A DNA stretch of 64,000 nucleotides from Winslowiella toletana (GCF_017875465.1 NZ_JAGGMQ010000001.1:2666001-2730000); one strand, 5' to 3'; positions 1 to 19,262 are shown, counted from the first letter of the stretch. The notes: generated by a model from the sequence alone, not told the origin. Translations and numbers: made by a program.

Positions 1-2
1 TT

Positions 3-206
3 GATCCAACGGCGGTCAATACTAATCTCAGGGAGTTGGGGATAAGAGTATTGCATGATGGGATACCGCTGGAAATAAATACGCCGATTATGCTGGATAT
101 CACACGTCCGCCGCTGTTGCAGGCGGTTCCGGTTAAGCGTAACGGCACCACGTTATCTCCGGGGCGATTTGCCGCCGTGGCGACGCTATATGCCGGGTAT
201 TTGTAG
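3..206 (+). CDS. Fimbrial-type protein, C-terminal fragment (5' end outside window)
   Basis: An open frame enters from the left edge, reads 67 codons and stops at TAG 204-206. The visible tail ends in a strand-like pattern (GRFAAVATLYAGYL) that resembles the closing beta strand of chaperone-usher pilins and minor subunits. The next gene ends in a comparable motif (GSAIVYIAYL), so the two are probably adjacent subunits of one fimbrial operon, separated by about 50 bp. The family call is inferred from this short tail and its neighbour. The N-terminus, signal peptide and cysteines are not visible. Confidence 0.5.
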   Translation, partial: DPTAVNTNLRELGIRVLHDGIPLEINTPIMLDITRPPLLQAVPVKRNGTTLSPGRFAAVATLYAGYL

Positions 207-257
207 AAGCGACCAAATTTTAAACGGATTATTATTATTCAAAGCAGGGCAAACGGA

Positions 258-1094
258 ATGCGTATAAGTTGTGAAAGGGTGGCTGGCGCCGCGATATTAA
301 TCATCCTGATGCTGCTACCTGCCAGATCGGTAAATGCCGGGGCCTATGTTTTTCCCCTCTCTTTTACTAACAATCAGGTTGCCCATAAGCTGGTGAGCTG
401 GGATGAGAACGACATCGACCTTAATCCCTGTTATGGCTGGCCCAGTTGTTATATCGGACTGGATGTCATGTACAGCAGCCATGCACCCAGTATGTACTCC
501 AGCTGTGCGCTCAATAAACACTGCATTCGTATTGAGAACTACCGTACGCGCAAAGAGGTAATGGAAGCCTGGCGTAGCGCGCTGGGAATTCCTTTCTCCG
601 GTAGTTTTACGGTCCAGAACGCTACCGCCCGATGTGTTGGCCTGTTCTATATTGATCAACCGAAGCAGCCCGCACCTGAAAATTATACTGCGGTAAGGTT
701 TCCCGGTTCGGTGTGCAGCGAACTGCCGCCAGTTAACCAGGCATGCCATGTAGAGTTACAGCCGGAAATTGATTTTGGTGTGCTGACCAGCGACATGATT
801 AACAATCAGAGCAGGGAGATCACCGGCCAGCTCTATTGCGCGTTAACTGGCCAGATTACCCTGTTTGGAGAGTCTCTGCTGGGGGAGCGTAATATCTACT
901 TTGATGGCGCGCTGAGGAACTTCTACGCTAACCTGAGTATTGATAATCAGGATGCCTCGGGCGGCGTAAGATTCACCTTGCCCGGTAACAATATCAGGCA
1001 GAACTTCTCCCTTAAAGCGACACTGTTTGCGGCAACGCCACCTGATGCCGGCAGTTACGCTGGCAGCGCTATTGTGTATATCGCTTATCTTTGA
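258..1094 (+). CDS. Minor fimbrial subunit / tip adhesin-like protein
   Basis: A 278-residue secreted protein. Residues 1-27 form a signal peptide (basic start, hydrophobic AAILIILMLLPA, cleavage after SVNA). The mature part has about eight cysteines. From about residue 150 there is a pilin-like domain with the pattern PVNQACHVELQPEIDFGVL, then a second Cys, ending in GSAIVYIAYL. A cysteine-rich N-terminal half followed by a pilin C-terminal half is typical of two-domain chaperone-usher tip adhesins and minor subunits (MrpH-like). Export and assembly would need a chaperone and usher, expected upstream beyond the window edge. It follows another probable fimbrial gene and is the last gene on this strand before a bidirectional terminator. 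The exact adhesin class and ligand cannot be told from the sequence. Confidence 0.6.
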   Translation: MRISCERVAGAAILIILMLLPARSVNAGAYVFPLSFTNNQVAHKLVSWDENDIDLNPCYGWPSCYIGLDVMYSSHAPSMYSSCALNKHCIRIENYRTRKEVMEAWRSALGIPFSGSFTVQNATARCVGLFYIDQPKQPAPENYTAVRFPGSVCSELPPVNQACHVELQPEIDFGVLTSDMINNQSREITGQLYCALTGQITLFGESLLGERNIYFDGALRNFYANLSIDNQDASGGVRFTLPGNNIRQNFSLKATLFAATPPDAGSYAGSAIVYIAYL

Positions 1095-1104
1095 CTGGCG
1101 GGAG

Positions 1105-1141
1105 TAACAGGCATTGCCGTGCGTTGCTGCAATGCCTGTTA
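1105..1141. terminator. Bidirectional hairpin between fimbrial gene and coaA
   Basis: A perfect 12-bp stem (TAACAGGCATTG paired with CAATGCCTGTTA) with a 13-nt loop lies between the convergent ends of the fimbrial gene and coaA. There is no strong T tract, so termination is inferred from position and stem stability. Confidence 0.6.
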
Positions 1142-1152
1142 GTGGCGGGAAA

Positions 1153-2103
1153 CTATTTACGTAACCGCACGCACTCCACGGCGTGATCAGCGCTTTTGGT
1201 CATAATCAGACTGGCACGTTCACGAGTTGGCAAGATATTCTCTTTCAGATTCAGCCAGTTAATCTCTTTCCATAACTGCATGGCGATGCCCACTGCTTCC
1301 TCTTCAGAAAGCTGCGCATAGTGATGGAAATAGGAGTCCGGATCGGTAAAGGCGCCCTCACGGAACTTGAGGAAGCGATTGATATACCAGGTTTCCAGTA
1401 ACTGTTCCGGCGCATCAACATAGATTGAAAAATCGACGAAATCGGAAACGAAAACGTGATGAGGATCGTGTGGATAATCCATGCCGGTTTGCAGCACATT
1501 CAACCCTTCCAGAATCAGAATATCAGGCTGCTGCACCACCTTATCGCCATCAGGAATTACATCATAAATCAGATGCGAATAGACCGGGGCGGTAACCTGT
1601 GATGCGCCGGATTTCAGGTCAGAGACAAAATTGACCAGTCGATGCATATCATAGGATTGCGGGAACCCTTTCTTCTTCATCAGGCCACGTTGCTTCAGCA
1701 CATCATTCGGGTGCAGGAAGCCATCGGTGGTAATCAGCTCAACGCGACGATGCTCCGGCCAGCGGCTCAGCAGCGCCTGCAGAACGCGCGCGGTAGTGCT
1801 TTTGCCAACCGCTACGCTGCCGGCAATACTGATGATATATGGCACCTTTTGACCATCAGTTCCGAGAAACTGCTCGAGAACCGCCTGGCGGCGCACGTTG
1901 GAATTAATATAGAAATTCAGCAGACGTGACAACGGCAGATAGATCTCTGCCACTTCTTCCAGTGAGAGATCTTCGTTAATACCTTTCAGACGGGTAATTT
2001 CTTCTTCTGAAAGTGTCATTGGCACGGAGTCACGTAACGCAGCCCACTGGGTTCGGTTGAACTCTAAATAGGGTGTAGTTACCGGGAAATCTTTTTTGCT
2101 CAT
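1153..2103 (-). CDS. coaA: Pantothenate kinase, type I
   Basis: Phosphorylates pantothenate with ATP, the first and rate-controlling step of coenzyme A synthesis in the cytosol. The P-loop GSVAVGKST lies at residues 95-103, followed by the conserved TTDGFLHPN and [11 protein letters not shown] stretches of bacterial type I kinases. Starting at the ATG at 2103 gives 316 residues, the same as E. coli CoaA, and puts a weak AGAAG ribosome site 7 nt upstream. Another in-frame ATG two codons earlier (2109) is possible. In E. coli coaA also lies just upstream of the thrU-tyrU-glyT-thrT-tufB operon, on the opposite strand, so synteny supports the call. Feedback inhibition by CoA is known for the family; nothing about it can be read here. 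Confidence 0.97.
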   Translation of the reverse strand: MSKKDFPVTTPYLEFNRTQWAALRDSVPMTLSEEEITRLKGINEDLSLEEVAEIYLPLSRLLNFYINSNVRRQAVLEQFLGTDGQKVPYIISIAGSVAVGKSTTARVLQALLSRWPEHRRVELITTDGFLHPNDVLKQRGLMKKKGFPQSYDMHRLVNFVSDLKSGASQVTAPVYSHLIYDVIPDGDKVVQQPDILILEGLNVLQTGMDYPHDPHHVFVSDFVDFSIYVDAPEQLLETWYINRFLKFREGAFTDPDSYFHHYAQLSEEEAVGIAMQLWKEINWLNLKENILPTRERASLIMTKSADHAVECVRLRK

Positions 2104-2261
2104 ATGCATGCTTCTGCCAGCAAATATTTACCAGTCAGGACGTTGCCGTAGCGTTGGCGGAGGCCACCATTACTCTTATTAGCTTACGTAGTCAGGTAAA
2201 TTTCAGAAAACAATGCGCAGGAGGTTAACACCAGTATGGCGGGAAAAAGAAGGAAAAAGAT

Positions 2262-2297
2262 AAATGCGCGGACGCAATCGCAACGGCGCCCGCATTT
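2262..2297 (-). terminator. Terminator-like hairpin after the GNAT gene
   Basis: On the minus strand, just past the stop of the acetyltransferase gene, AAATGCGGGCGC can pair imperfectly with GCGTCCGCGCATTT, and ATCTTTTTCC follows. This fits a Rho-independent terminator separating the GNAT gene from coaA. Confidence 0.5.
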
Positions 2298-2308
2298 TTT
2301 AAATTTAG

Positions 2309-2857
2309 TTAGCTGGCAACAGAGCGTATCAGCTGGTTAACCGCAAACAGCTTCTTGTAATAGATCACTGCCGGGTAGTAATAGCCATCACTGGCGCTGG
2401 CATAGTCCGGAATTTCACCAATGCAGCGATAGCCCTGCGCCCGATAAAAAGCCTCGGCTGGCGAATCCGCGCGTGTATTCAGAAATAGCAGGCCCCGCTG
2501 CAGCTCTGCCGCGCTGTTTTCCAGCGTATTGATCAGCATCTTCGCCATCCCCTGCCGCCGGGCGCGCGTATGCACCAATAGATTTTGAATTTCAGCGCGG
2601 TTCTGGCCATCAGGTTTCTGGCAAATTTCCAGCTGCACGCTGCCAGTCACACCCTGCGCGTCACGCGCAATCCACAGCAGTCTTTCACCTTTAGCCATAT
2701 CTGAGCGCAGGCTATGAAAATAGCTCTCTGCTTCTTCGCGCGTTTTAAGTTGCTGATAGCCTGGTGGCGCGTTGCTGGCGACAGCATCAATTAACAGAGC
2801 GGCCAGTTCGCTACGATAGTGGGGTAAGGTGGTTGCATTGAGTAATACTGTTTTCAT
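2309..2857 (-). CDS. GNAT-family N-acetyltransferase
   Basis: A 182-residue single-domain protein of the Gcn5-related N-acetyltransferase fold. The acetyl-CoA pyrophosphate-binding motif A is visible as VHTRARRQGMAKMLI, followed by the late LFLNTRADSPAEAFYRAQGY pattern that ends most GNAT domains. The start at 2857 is chosen because AGGAGGAGAT, a very strong ribosome site, sits just before it. An upstream in-frame ATG at 2971 would add 38 residues lacking family character. The acceptor substrate (amine, aminoglycoside, protein or amino acid) cannot be deduced. It stands alone between coaA and the tRNA operon, a position empty in E. coli, so it is an accessory gene. Confidence 0.85.
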   Translation of the reverse strand: MKTVLLNATTLPHYRSELAALLIDAVASNAPPGYQQLKTREEAESYFHSLRSDMAKGERLLWIARDAQGVTGSVQLEICQKPDGQNRAEIQNLLVHTRARRQGMAKMLINTLENSAAELQRGLLFLNTRADSPAEAFYRAQGYRCIGEIPDYASASDGYYYPAVIYYKKLFAVNQLIRSVAS

Positions 2858-3233
2858 GCGATCTCCTCCTTTAGTGACTTGCTTAATCCGATGCAATAAG
2901 CGATCCAGGCCATAAGTACGCATGATGATTGGGAATAGCGCCAGATTCATTGCTGAAAGATGCACTATCAATGCACAGCATGACGATTAGTGGTGCAATT
3001 AATATCTTTTGTATGAATAATAAGCGGTCGCTGCGGCGGGAAAAGAAAGTTCACTCAGCAAACGTCATCGTGGCTGGCAGCAAAACCGCCTGCAATCAGC
3101 TTTTACTGGACGATTTTTCTCCATTAAAGCGTGAATTTGCGAACTTTTGCACAAATAGTAAGCGATAGCGCATTTATCGCAATTTTTTTGTTGCATCCAG
3201 CGCCCGCACTTCCTAGAATGCGCTCCACTTGAT
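2858..3233. other. Intergenic region between GNAT gene and tRNA operon
   Basis: No convincing gene is seen in this 376-bp stretch. The left part should carry the promoter of the minus-strand acetyltransferase gene. The right end carries the tRNA-tuf promoter listed separately. The small open frames here lack ribosome sites and family resemblance. Confidence 0.5.
3191..3219 (+). promoter_or_regulatory. Sigma-70 promoter of the tRNA-tuf operon
   Basis: A -35 box TTGCAT (3191-3196) and a -10 box TAGAAT (3214-3219) are separated by exactly 17 bp. The GC-rich discriminator GCGCTCC follows, as is usual for stringently controlled stable-RNA promoters. The first tRNA begins 14 bp after the -10 box. 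Confidence 0.8.
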
Positions 3234-3309
<76 letters not shown>

Positions 3310-3336
3310 TCAAGTACTGAGTAACAGAAGTAACCA

Positions 3337-3421
<85 letters not shown>

Positions 3422-3542
3422 TATTCAGGCTGAGCTCAAGCACAGTCAGGGTCAGCAAGCTTTGCGGGTTGGCTCGAATAATAAGACATCTTATCTTGTT
3501 ATTCACAAGCTACAGAAAGAACAGGTAGCCGAGTTCCAGGTT

Positions 3543-3617
<75 letters not shown>

Positions 3618-3623
3618 AGATGT

Positions 3624-3699
3624 GCTGATATGGCTCAGTTGGTAGAGCGCACCCTTGGTAAGGGTGAGGTCCCCAGTTCGACTCTGGGTATCAGCACCA
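3624..3699 (+). tRNA. thrT: tRNA-Thr (anticodon GGT)
   Basis: A 76-nt tRNA with acceptor GCTGATA paired to TATCAGC, anticodon loop CTTGGTA and encoded CCA. It is separated from tRNA-Gly by only 6 nt and corresponds to E. coli thrT, the last tRNA before tuf. Confidence 0.97.
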
Positions 3700-3778
3700 C
3701 TTCATAATCTCCCTCCCTGATTCTTCTCTGTGACAAAATAAATTCAACAGTTCAGGCTATGCCTGGTTGATGTGGTGA

Positions 3779-4999
<1,221 letters not shown>

Positions 5000-5029
5000 T
5001 CGCTGATAATATTTGACGCAACGCACAAG

Positions 5030-5057
5030 AAAAGGGCATCATTTGATGCCCTTTTTG
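5030..5057 (+). terminator. Rho-independent terminator of the tRNA-tuf operon
   Basis: An 11-bp stem (AAAAGGGCATC paired with GATGCCCTTTT) with an ATTT loop and a terminal T run, 30 nt after the tuf stop. Confidence 0.9.
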
Positions 5058-5075
5058 CACGCTGTAACATAGAAC

Positions 5076-5104
5076 CTGACTCATCAGTGATTTTCCGTCA
5101 TAAT
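5076..5104 (+). promoter_or_regulatory. Candidate secE-nusG promoter
   Basis: CTGACT (5076-5081) and CATAAT (5099-5104) are spaced by 17 bp in the tuf-secE gap, downstream of the tuf terminator. The match is good but untested. Confidence 0.5.
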
Positions 5105-5174
5105 CATTGCTGAGGCAGGCTCTGTAGCACGGCGTTAGATACCGAGTTACGCCTCACAGCATTATTCGGTTTGG

Positions 5175-5195
5175 TTGCCCCGCGCCGCGGGGCAA
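5175..5195. repeat. GC-rich perfect palindrome upstream of secE
   Basis: TTGCCCCGCG and its exact reverse complement flank a single central C. In RNA this would fold as an 8-bp stem with a 5-nt loop, 33 nt before the secE start. There is no T run on the plus strand. Confidence 0.6.
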
Positions 5196-5228
5196 AATAG
5201 TTTCTGATTTATTGTGGCAGGTTGGTTT

Positions 5229-5612
5229 ATGAGTGCTAATACCGAAGCTCAAGGGAGCGGGCGCGGCCTGGAAGCGATAAAGTGGTTAGTCGTAGCCATT
5301 TTGCTTATCGTGGCTATCGTAGGTAACTACTACTATCGCGAAATTACATTGCCGTTACGTGCGCTGGCCGTCGTTGTGCTGATTGCCGCCGCGGGTGGCA
5401 TCGCGCTGCTGACGACGAAAGGTAAAGCTACGGTGGCTTTTGCTCGTGAAGCAAGAACCGAAGTCCGTAAAGTCATCTGGCCGACTCGTCAGGAAACATT
5501 GCATACCACCTTAATCGTTGCCGCGGTTACCGCCGTGATGTCACTGATTTTGTGGGGGCTGGATGGTATTCTGGTCCGTCTGGTATCATTTATCACTGGC
5601 CTGAGGTTCTGA
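5229..5612 (+). CDS. secE: Preprotein translocase subunit SecE
   Basis: SecE, 127 residues, is an essential inner-membrane component of the SecYEG channel and clamps SecY. Three membrane segments are visible (about residues 19-36, 45-63 and 93-111), separated by the conserved cytoplasmic amphipathic region ending in [13 protein letters not shown], the hallmark of SecE. The ATG at 5229 ([11 protein letters not shown]) is chosen by identity with E. coli SecE. A GTG five codons upstream is in frame but not needed. nusG starts 2 nt after its stop, so the two genes form one operon, as in E. coli. Confidence 0.97.
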   Translation: MSANTEAQGSGRGLEAIKWLVVAILLIVAIVGNYYYREITLPLRALAVVVLIAAAGGIALLTTKGKATVAFAREARTEVRKVIWPTRQETLHTTLIVAAVTAVMSLILWGLDGILVRLVSFITGLRF

Positions 5613-5613
5613 G

Positions 5614-6159
5614 ATGTCTGAAGCTCCAAAAAAGCGCTGGTACGTCGTTCAGGCGTTTTCCGGTTTTGAAGGCCGCGTAGCACAATCGCTGCGTGAGCAT
5701 ATCAAGTTACATAACATGGAAGAGCTGTTTGGTGACGTCATGGTTCCAACCGAAGAAGTGGTTGAGATCCGTGGTGGTCAGCGTCGTAAAAGCGAGCGCA
5801 AATTCTTCCCTGGCTACGTTCTGGTACAGATGGTCATGAACGATGCAAGCTGGCACTTAGTGCGCAGCGTGCCGCGCGTCATGGGCTTTATCGGCGGAAC
5901 GTCAGATCGTCCGGCGCCAATTAGCGATAAAGAAGTCGACGCGATCATGAACCGTCTGCAGCAGGTTGGCGATAAGCCACGGCCAAAGACCATGTTCGAG
6001 CCTGGCGAAATGGTCCGCGTCAGCGATGGCCCGTTTGCCGACTTCAACGGTGTGGTCGAAGAAGTGGATTACGAAAAAAGCCGCCTGAAAGTATCGGTTT
6101 CCATCTTTGGCCGTGCAACGCCAGTGGAACTTGATTTCGGTCAGGTCGAAAAAGGCTGA
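5614..6159 (+). CDS. nusG: Transcription termination/antitermination factor NusG
   Basis: NusG, 181 residues as in E. coli. It binds RNA polymerase across the cleft to suppress pausing, and contacts Rho or ribosomal protein S10 through its C-terminal KOW domain. The N-terminal NGN domain begins with [14 protein letters not shown] and includes the FFPGYVLV strand. The KOW domain starts near residue 128 ([16 protein letters not shown]). It is cotranscribed with secE (2-nt gap) and followed by a terminator hairpin before the ribosomal protein operon. No irregularity is seen. Confidence 0.98.
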   Translation: MSEAPKKRWYVVQAFSGFEGRVAQSLREHIKLHNMEELFGDVMVPTEEVVEIRGGQRRKSERKFFPGYVLVQMVMNDASWHLVRSVPRVMGFIGGTSDRPAPISDKEVDAIMNRLQQVGDKPRPKTMFEPGEMVRVSDGPFADFNGVVEEVDYEKSRLKVSVSIFGRATPVELDFGQVEKG

Positions 6160-6235
6160 TAATCGTAGCGGCCGCCCGCATAGCATCACTGCAGTGCGGG
6201 AAATAGTGCATGCATTGACCGATTATTGGTTGCGG

Positions 6236-6274
6236 AAGGCGCGAAATTGAAATACAATTTCGCGCCTTTTGTTT
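6236..6274 (+). terminator. Rho-independent terminator after nusG
   Basis: A 14-bp stem (AAGGCGCGAAATTG paired with CAATTTCGCGCCTT) with an AAATA loop is followed by TTGTTTTT, 77 nt after the nusG stop. It separates secE-nusG from the L11 operon. Confidence 0.85.
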
Positions 6275-7623
<1,349 letters not shown>

Positions 7624-7638
7624 TTCGCTGCTTTACGC

Positions 7639-7669
7639 GGGCGTAACTTTCGTCTAGAATCTTACGCCC
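7639..7669 (+). terminator. Hairpin after rplA
   Basis: An 8-bp stem (GGGCGTAA with TTACGCCC) lies 15 nt after the rplA stop, followed by GTTGTTCC rather than a clean T tract. It may be a partial terminator or an RNA-processing structure. In E. coli the rplJ promoter lies in the corresponding interval. Confidence 0.4.
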
Positions 7670-7769
7670 GTTGTTCCGTTAATGACGGAACCTGTATTTA
7701 ATGTGGTTGTGATGTGGCCTGGCGATTACGCCGTCACAGTTTAACTGCATAAGAATACTAAGAATTTTC

Positions 7770-7999
7770 GGTTGGAGCCTGGCCTTATCCAGGCCTCCGT
7801 CCAAGACCGCAGGTGTCAGAACACTCTTCGGGGTAGGAAGACTTAATCGTCCTGCGTAGACGGTGACAGAGCCTAAAGAATTTTTTTTCTTATCTGGATT
7901 CTGCTCACCGTGTTTTAGCGCTTATCTTCGGCAACGCGGATAAGTGAAGTGAGTTTCGGGGAAATCCTTCCCCGTCCAAAAATCCAGGAGCACAAGCTA
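7770..7999 (+). promoter_or_regulatory. L10 (rplJ) leader RNA
   Basis: The untranslated region before rplJ matches the E. coli L10 leader at its key stretches: GGAGCCTGGCCTTATCCAGG, then AAGACCGCAGGTGT, then CCTGCGTAGACGGTGACAGA. In E. coli this folded region is the site where the L10-L7/L12 complex binds to repress translation of rplJL. The 3' part (about 7880-7980) differs from E. coli but forms its own pairings, such as GCTTATC with GATAAGT. The ribosome site CCAGGAG precedes the rplJ ATG at 8000. Confidence 0.85.
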
Positions 8000-8497
8000 A
8001 TGGCCTTAAATCTTCAAGACAAACAAGCGATTGTTGCTGAAGTCAGCGAAGTAGCCAAAGGCGCGCTGTCTGCGGTAGTTGCGGATTCTCGTGGCGTTAC
8101 CGTTGACAAAATGACCGAACTGCGTAAAGCAGGTCGTGAAGCTGGCGTTTACATGCGTGTTGTTCGTAACACCCTGCTGCGCCGCGTCGTTGAAGGTACT
8201 CAGTTTGAGTGCCTGAAAGACACGTTTGTTGGTCCAACTTTGATTGCATACTCTATGGAACACCCGGGCGCTGCTGCTCGTCTGTTCAAAGAGTTCGCGA
8301 AAGCGAATGCAAAGTTCGAAGTTAAAGCTGCGGCCTTTGAAGGTGAGCTGATCACGGCGTCTAATATTGACCGCCTGGCAACTCTGCCTACTTACGATGA
8401 AGCAATCGCACGCCTGATGGCAACCATGAAAGAAGCCGCTGCCGGCAAACTGGTTCGCACTCTGGCTGCTGTTCGCGATCAGAAAGAAGCTGCTTAA
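8000..8497 (+). CDS. rplJ: 50S ribosomal protein L10
   Basis: L10, 165 residues as in E. coli, is the base of the ribosomal stalk. Its N-terminal domain binds 23S rRNA near L11 and its C-terminal helix anchors L7/L12 dimers. With L7/L12 it represses its own mRNA through the leader just upstream. The start [15 protein letters not shown] matches E. coli, with CCAGGAG as ribosome site. An upstream in-frame ATG at 7949 lies within the leader RNA and is not used. rplL follows after 66 nt. Confidence 0.98.
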   Translation: MALNLQDKQAIVAEVSEVAKGALSAVVADSRGVTVDKMTELRKAGREAGVYMRVVRNTLLRRVVEGTQFECLKDTFVGPTLIAYSMEHPGAAARLFKEFAKANAKFEVKAAAFEGELITASNIDRLATLPTYDEAIARLMATMKEAAAGKLVRTLAAVRDQKEAA

Positions 8498-8563
8498 TCG
8501 CACTCTCTTTTTTGACGCACTTGCTTACGTATAAACTATTTCTGATTCTTAGGAACACTTGTT

Positions 8564-8932
8564 ATGTCAACTATCACTAAAGACCAAATCATTGACGCTG
8601 TTGCAGCACTGTCTGTAATGGAAATCGTTGAACTGATCTCCGCTATGGAAGAAAAATTCGGCGTTTCAGCTGCTGCTGCTGTTGCAGGTCCAGCTGCTGC
8701 TGCTGAAGCTGTAGAAGAAAAAACTGAATTCGACGTTGTGCTGAAAGCTATCGGCGCAAACAAAGTTGCTGTAATCAAAGCAGTACGTAGCGCAACTGGT
8801 CTGGGCCTGAAAGAAGCCAAAGACCTGGTTGAGTCTGCACCAGCAACTCTGAAAGAAGGCATCAGCAAAGATGACGCAGCTGCACTTGAAGCTGCTCTGA
8901 AAGAAGCTGGCGCTGAAGTTGAAATCAAATAA
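8564..8932 (+). CDS. rplL: 50S ribosomal protein L7/L12
   Basis: L7/L12, 122 residues (E. coli 121), is the multicopy stalk protein that recruits translational GTPases. Residues 1-32 form the dimerising helical domain ([20 protein letters not shown]). An Ala-rich hinge (about 36-52) follows, then the globular C-terminal domain with the conserved [20 protein letters not shown] surface that contacts EF-Tu and EF-G. The extra residue relative to E. coli lies in the flexible hinge. It is cotranscribed with rplJ and followed by the attenuator controlling entry into rpoBC. Confidence 0.98.
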   Translation: MSTITKDQIIDAVAALSVMEIVELISAMEEKFGVSAAAAVAGPAAAAEAVEEKTEFDVVLKAIGANKVAVIKAVRSATGLGLKEAKDLVESAPATLKEGISKDDAAALEAALKEAGAEVEIK

Positions 8933-8971
8933 AACAACCTTTCAGGTTGCAGTCTGATTAGTCAGGCTGAT

Positions 8972-9002
8972 GGCTGGTGGCTTTTTAGTCACCAGCCTTT
9001 TT
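8972..9002 (+). terminator. Attenuator between rplL and rpoB
   Basis: An 8-bp stem (GGCTGGTG with CACCAGCC) is followed by TTTTT, 39 nt after the rplL stop. In E. coli a partial terminator in this position lowers rpoBC expression relative to the ribosomal proteins. The same role is inferred here. Confidence 0.85.
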
Positions 9003-9258
9003 GCGCTCAAGGACTACAATGGGGTTTCACACTATTTAGCCATTGAAGTTCTTCAATATCTTTTTCTATCGGCGCCTTAATATACTGCTTCTCCGTGAGA
9101 ACTCCCTGTTCCCACCAGAGCAACGAAATGATTTAAGAGTGATAGAAAGATGTATTGCGGACAGTGATCTCCTCACTTTCCGAAAACATAATAGTGTTGC
9201 ATGAACTGTCCTTCAGGACGGACAGAGTGGGTCACTGATCAGCGAGCTGAGGAACCCT
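9003..9258 (+). promoter_or_regulatory. rplL-rpoB intergenic leader
   Basis: A 256-bp untranslated stretch between the attenuator and rpoB. The corresponding E. coli region holds an RNase III processing site, but I cannot point to the cleavage sites here. GTCACTGATCAGCGAGCTGAGG lies just before the rpoB start, with GAGGAAC as ribosome site. No small gene is supported. Confidence 0.4.
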
Positions 9259-13287
<4,029 letters not shown>

Positions 13288-13298
13288 CTACACGCCAG

Positions 13299-13339
13299 CT
13301 TTCGGGTTGCAGGTCGTGAAAGCGCCTGCAGCCTGAAAG
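13299..13339 (+). other. Stable stem-loop in the rpoB-rpoC gap
   Basis: CTTTCGGGTTGCAGG (13299-13313) can pair with CCTGCAGCCTGAAAG (13325-13339) over 15 positions with two mismatch/wobble sites, leaving an 11-nt loop. No T run follows, so it is more likely an mRNA-processing or stability structure than a terminator. Confidence 0.6.
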
Positions 13340-13432
13340 ATGATGAGTAAGCAGTTGTATTCGTACTAGTTACGAGGCGTCCGGGTCACTCCGGGCTGCC
13401 TTGAGAAGTCTCACTCCGACGGGAGCTAATCC

Positions 13433-17656
<4,224 letters not shown>

Positions 17657-17678
17657 TCGTTAGTCCGCTATCGCTAAT

Positions 17679-17708
17679 AAAAAACCCGCTCCGGCGGGTT
17701 TTTTTTAT
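17679..17708. terminator. Rho-independent terminator of the rpoBC operon
   Basis: A stem AAAACCCGC with GCGGGTTTT and a TCCG loop, flanked by A and T runs on both sides, so it can work in both directions. It also lies just past the stop of the minus-strand translocator-like gene. Confidence 0.92.
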
Positions 17709-17719
17709 GCCTGAAACTC

Positions 17720-19228
17720 TCAGCTCTGCGCCCACACCCGTGGTGATGTCAACTGTTCTTCTGAACCGTTTTTTCCGCCCGTTATTGCGGCTTCGGCACC
17801 TTGTTGAGCACCTTCTTTCAGCCCCTCTTTCGCCGCCTGTTTAGCCCCTTCTTTAATTGCCGTCGTCGCTGCTACGCGTCCCGCCGTCGCGGCTAAACCA
17901 GCCGCTCCGACGCCCGGAATAAATGAGAACGCGGCAGAAGCGATATAGCTAAAGACTTCGAGCATTTTATAAAAACCGCCGCCCTTCTCTTTTTTCTGAT
18001 CTGGCTGCGTCTCTTTACCGGTGGTCATATCCTGCTGTGCTGAGATAGCGTCAGGATCCAGTGAAGGTTTTGCCAGCTGAGCAGGGGCGGCAATCTGATT
18101 GGATCCTTTTTTGATAAAGGCATCGATATCACCTTTGCCAATATTTTTATCATTGGCCTTATTAAAGAAGTCACCGCCCGCGCCGTGTTTGCCATTATCC
18201 AGCATGGAGAACAGCATCGAATTAGGCTGGCTCAGCAAATTGGCTGCGTCGCGCACTTCCTGGCTGTTTTCTTCATTGTTAGCAATATCCTTCAGCTTAT
18301 CTGGCTTAATGCCGCCGCCTTTAAAGAAAATGTCTTCGTTATCCTGTATCGTTTTCAGCGCCTTATCCTCCTGAGGCGCAAGCTTTACGTTATACGATGC
18401 GAGATCACACAGGCGATCTTTTGAAACCGATGCGGAAGGATCGTCTTTACCTGTCAGTTGTTGCCATTGCTCCGGATTGTCAGTGAAGAATTTTGCCGCG
18501 GCGGCCACCTGCGGTGGACACTTGCCCATATCCTGCGAACCATCAGCGATTTTCTGCAAGCTTTCCAGACTCACCTTTTTCGGCAGACTTTCAGAGTAAA
18601 GATAGAGTTCGCGCATGGCATCATTTGAGGTCATTTCCCGCGGCGCGGAGCCTGGCGCAGAGTCAGACGGCATATAGGCGTGCGTATAGTCTTCAGATTT
18701 CGCATCGGTATACTGTCTGATTAACGGGTTCTGCTGCATTGTCTGAATGTCTTTGGCGCTGATTTTCCCGTCTGTTTTACCATTTTTTTTCGCCCCATCT
18801 AAAGCGGCAAACATCTCCGGATCTTTGAGTACGGCGCTCAGTGCTTTTTTGGCATCGGACGGGGTTTTAGGGTCATCAAGCAGTTTCTCCATGCCTTCGC
18901 GGTCGGTGGCCTTTTTCAGCAGATCTTCGTGCCGGCCAAGTGTAGCGACCACTTCCTCAAAGGGCATCTGATCCGGTGCGGTTTCAGGCAATGCCTGCTG
19001 CGTATCCGAACCGCCGGACAGTGCCGATAACAGCTCTTCCATTAGCATCGGGATCAGCTGCGCGATGGAGCCGGAAGTTTGCAGGTTTTTTCCCGCTCCC
19101 TGCTGCAGGGCGTCAGGGCTGGTAGCTTGTGATCGGGTTCCCTTCAGTGGTGTCGCTAGTTCACCACTGGCAGGGGTTGCCTTGTTTGCGGTAGTGAGAT
19201 TCTGTGGAGAAAAGCCAGGAAGACGCAT
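17720..19228 (-). CDS. NolX/HrpF/HrpK-family type III translocator-like protein
   Basis: A 502-residue protein with the layout of the NolX/HrpF/HrpK family of type III secretion translocators. The first 50 residues are rich in Ser, Thr, Ala and Gln with few acidic residues, as in type III secretion signals. The middle (about 95-380) holds repeated units of helix, DNPxxFxxLD-like turn and EF-hand-like loop, clearest at residues 149-160 (pattern N-x-K-x-D-G-K-I-S-x-x-D). A hydrophobic segment at about 421-457 (FSYIASAAFSFIPGVGAAGLAATAG) could insert in a membrane, as in HrpF. A near-perfect hrp box lies 34 bp upstream on the same strand, implying HrpL sigma control. It sits alone between rpoC and a DUF1127 gene, with no secretion apparatus nearby. 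The family call is by pattern recognition; secretion and pore activity are inferred. Confidence 0.72.
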   Translation of the reverse strand: MRLPGFSPQNLTTANKATPASGELATPLKGTRSQATSPDALQQGAGKNLQTSGSIAQLIPMLMEELLSALSGGSDTQQALPETAPDQMPFEEVVATLGRHEDLLKKATDREGMEKLLDDPKTPSDAKKALSAVLKDPEMFAALDGAKKNGKTDGKISAKDIQTMQQNPLIRQYTDAKSEDYTHAYMPSDSAPGSAPREMTSNDAMRELYLYSESLPKKVSLESLQKIADGSQDMGKCPPQVAAAAKFFTDNPEQWQQLTGKDDPSASVSKDRLCDLASYNVKLAPQEDKALKTIQDNEDIFFKGGGIKPDKLKDIANNEENSQEVRDAANLLSQPNSMLFSMLDNGKHGAGGDFFNKANDKNIGKGDIDAFIKKGSNQIAAPAQLAKPSLDPDAISAQQDMTTGKETQPDQKKEKGGGFYKMLEVFSYIASAAFSFIPGVGAAGLAATAGRVAATTAIKEGAKQAAKEGLKEGAQQGAEAAITGGKNGSEEQLTSPRVWAQS

Positions 19229-19262
19229 ACAGGTTAATCCGCTTAAAAGGAGTTGTGCTTAT

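Noticed and set aside
2929..3168. A 79-codon plus-strand open frame upstream of the tRNA operon
   Set aside because: No ribosome site and no family resemblance; it overlaps the promoter side of the minus-strand acetyltransferase gene.
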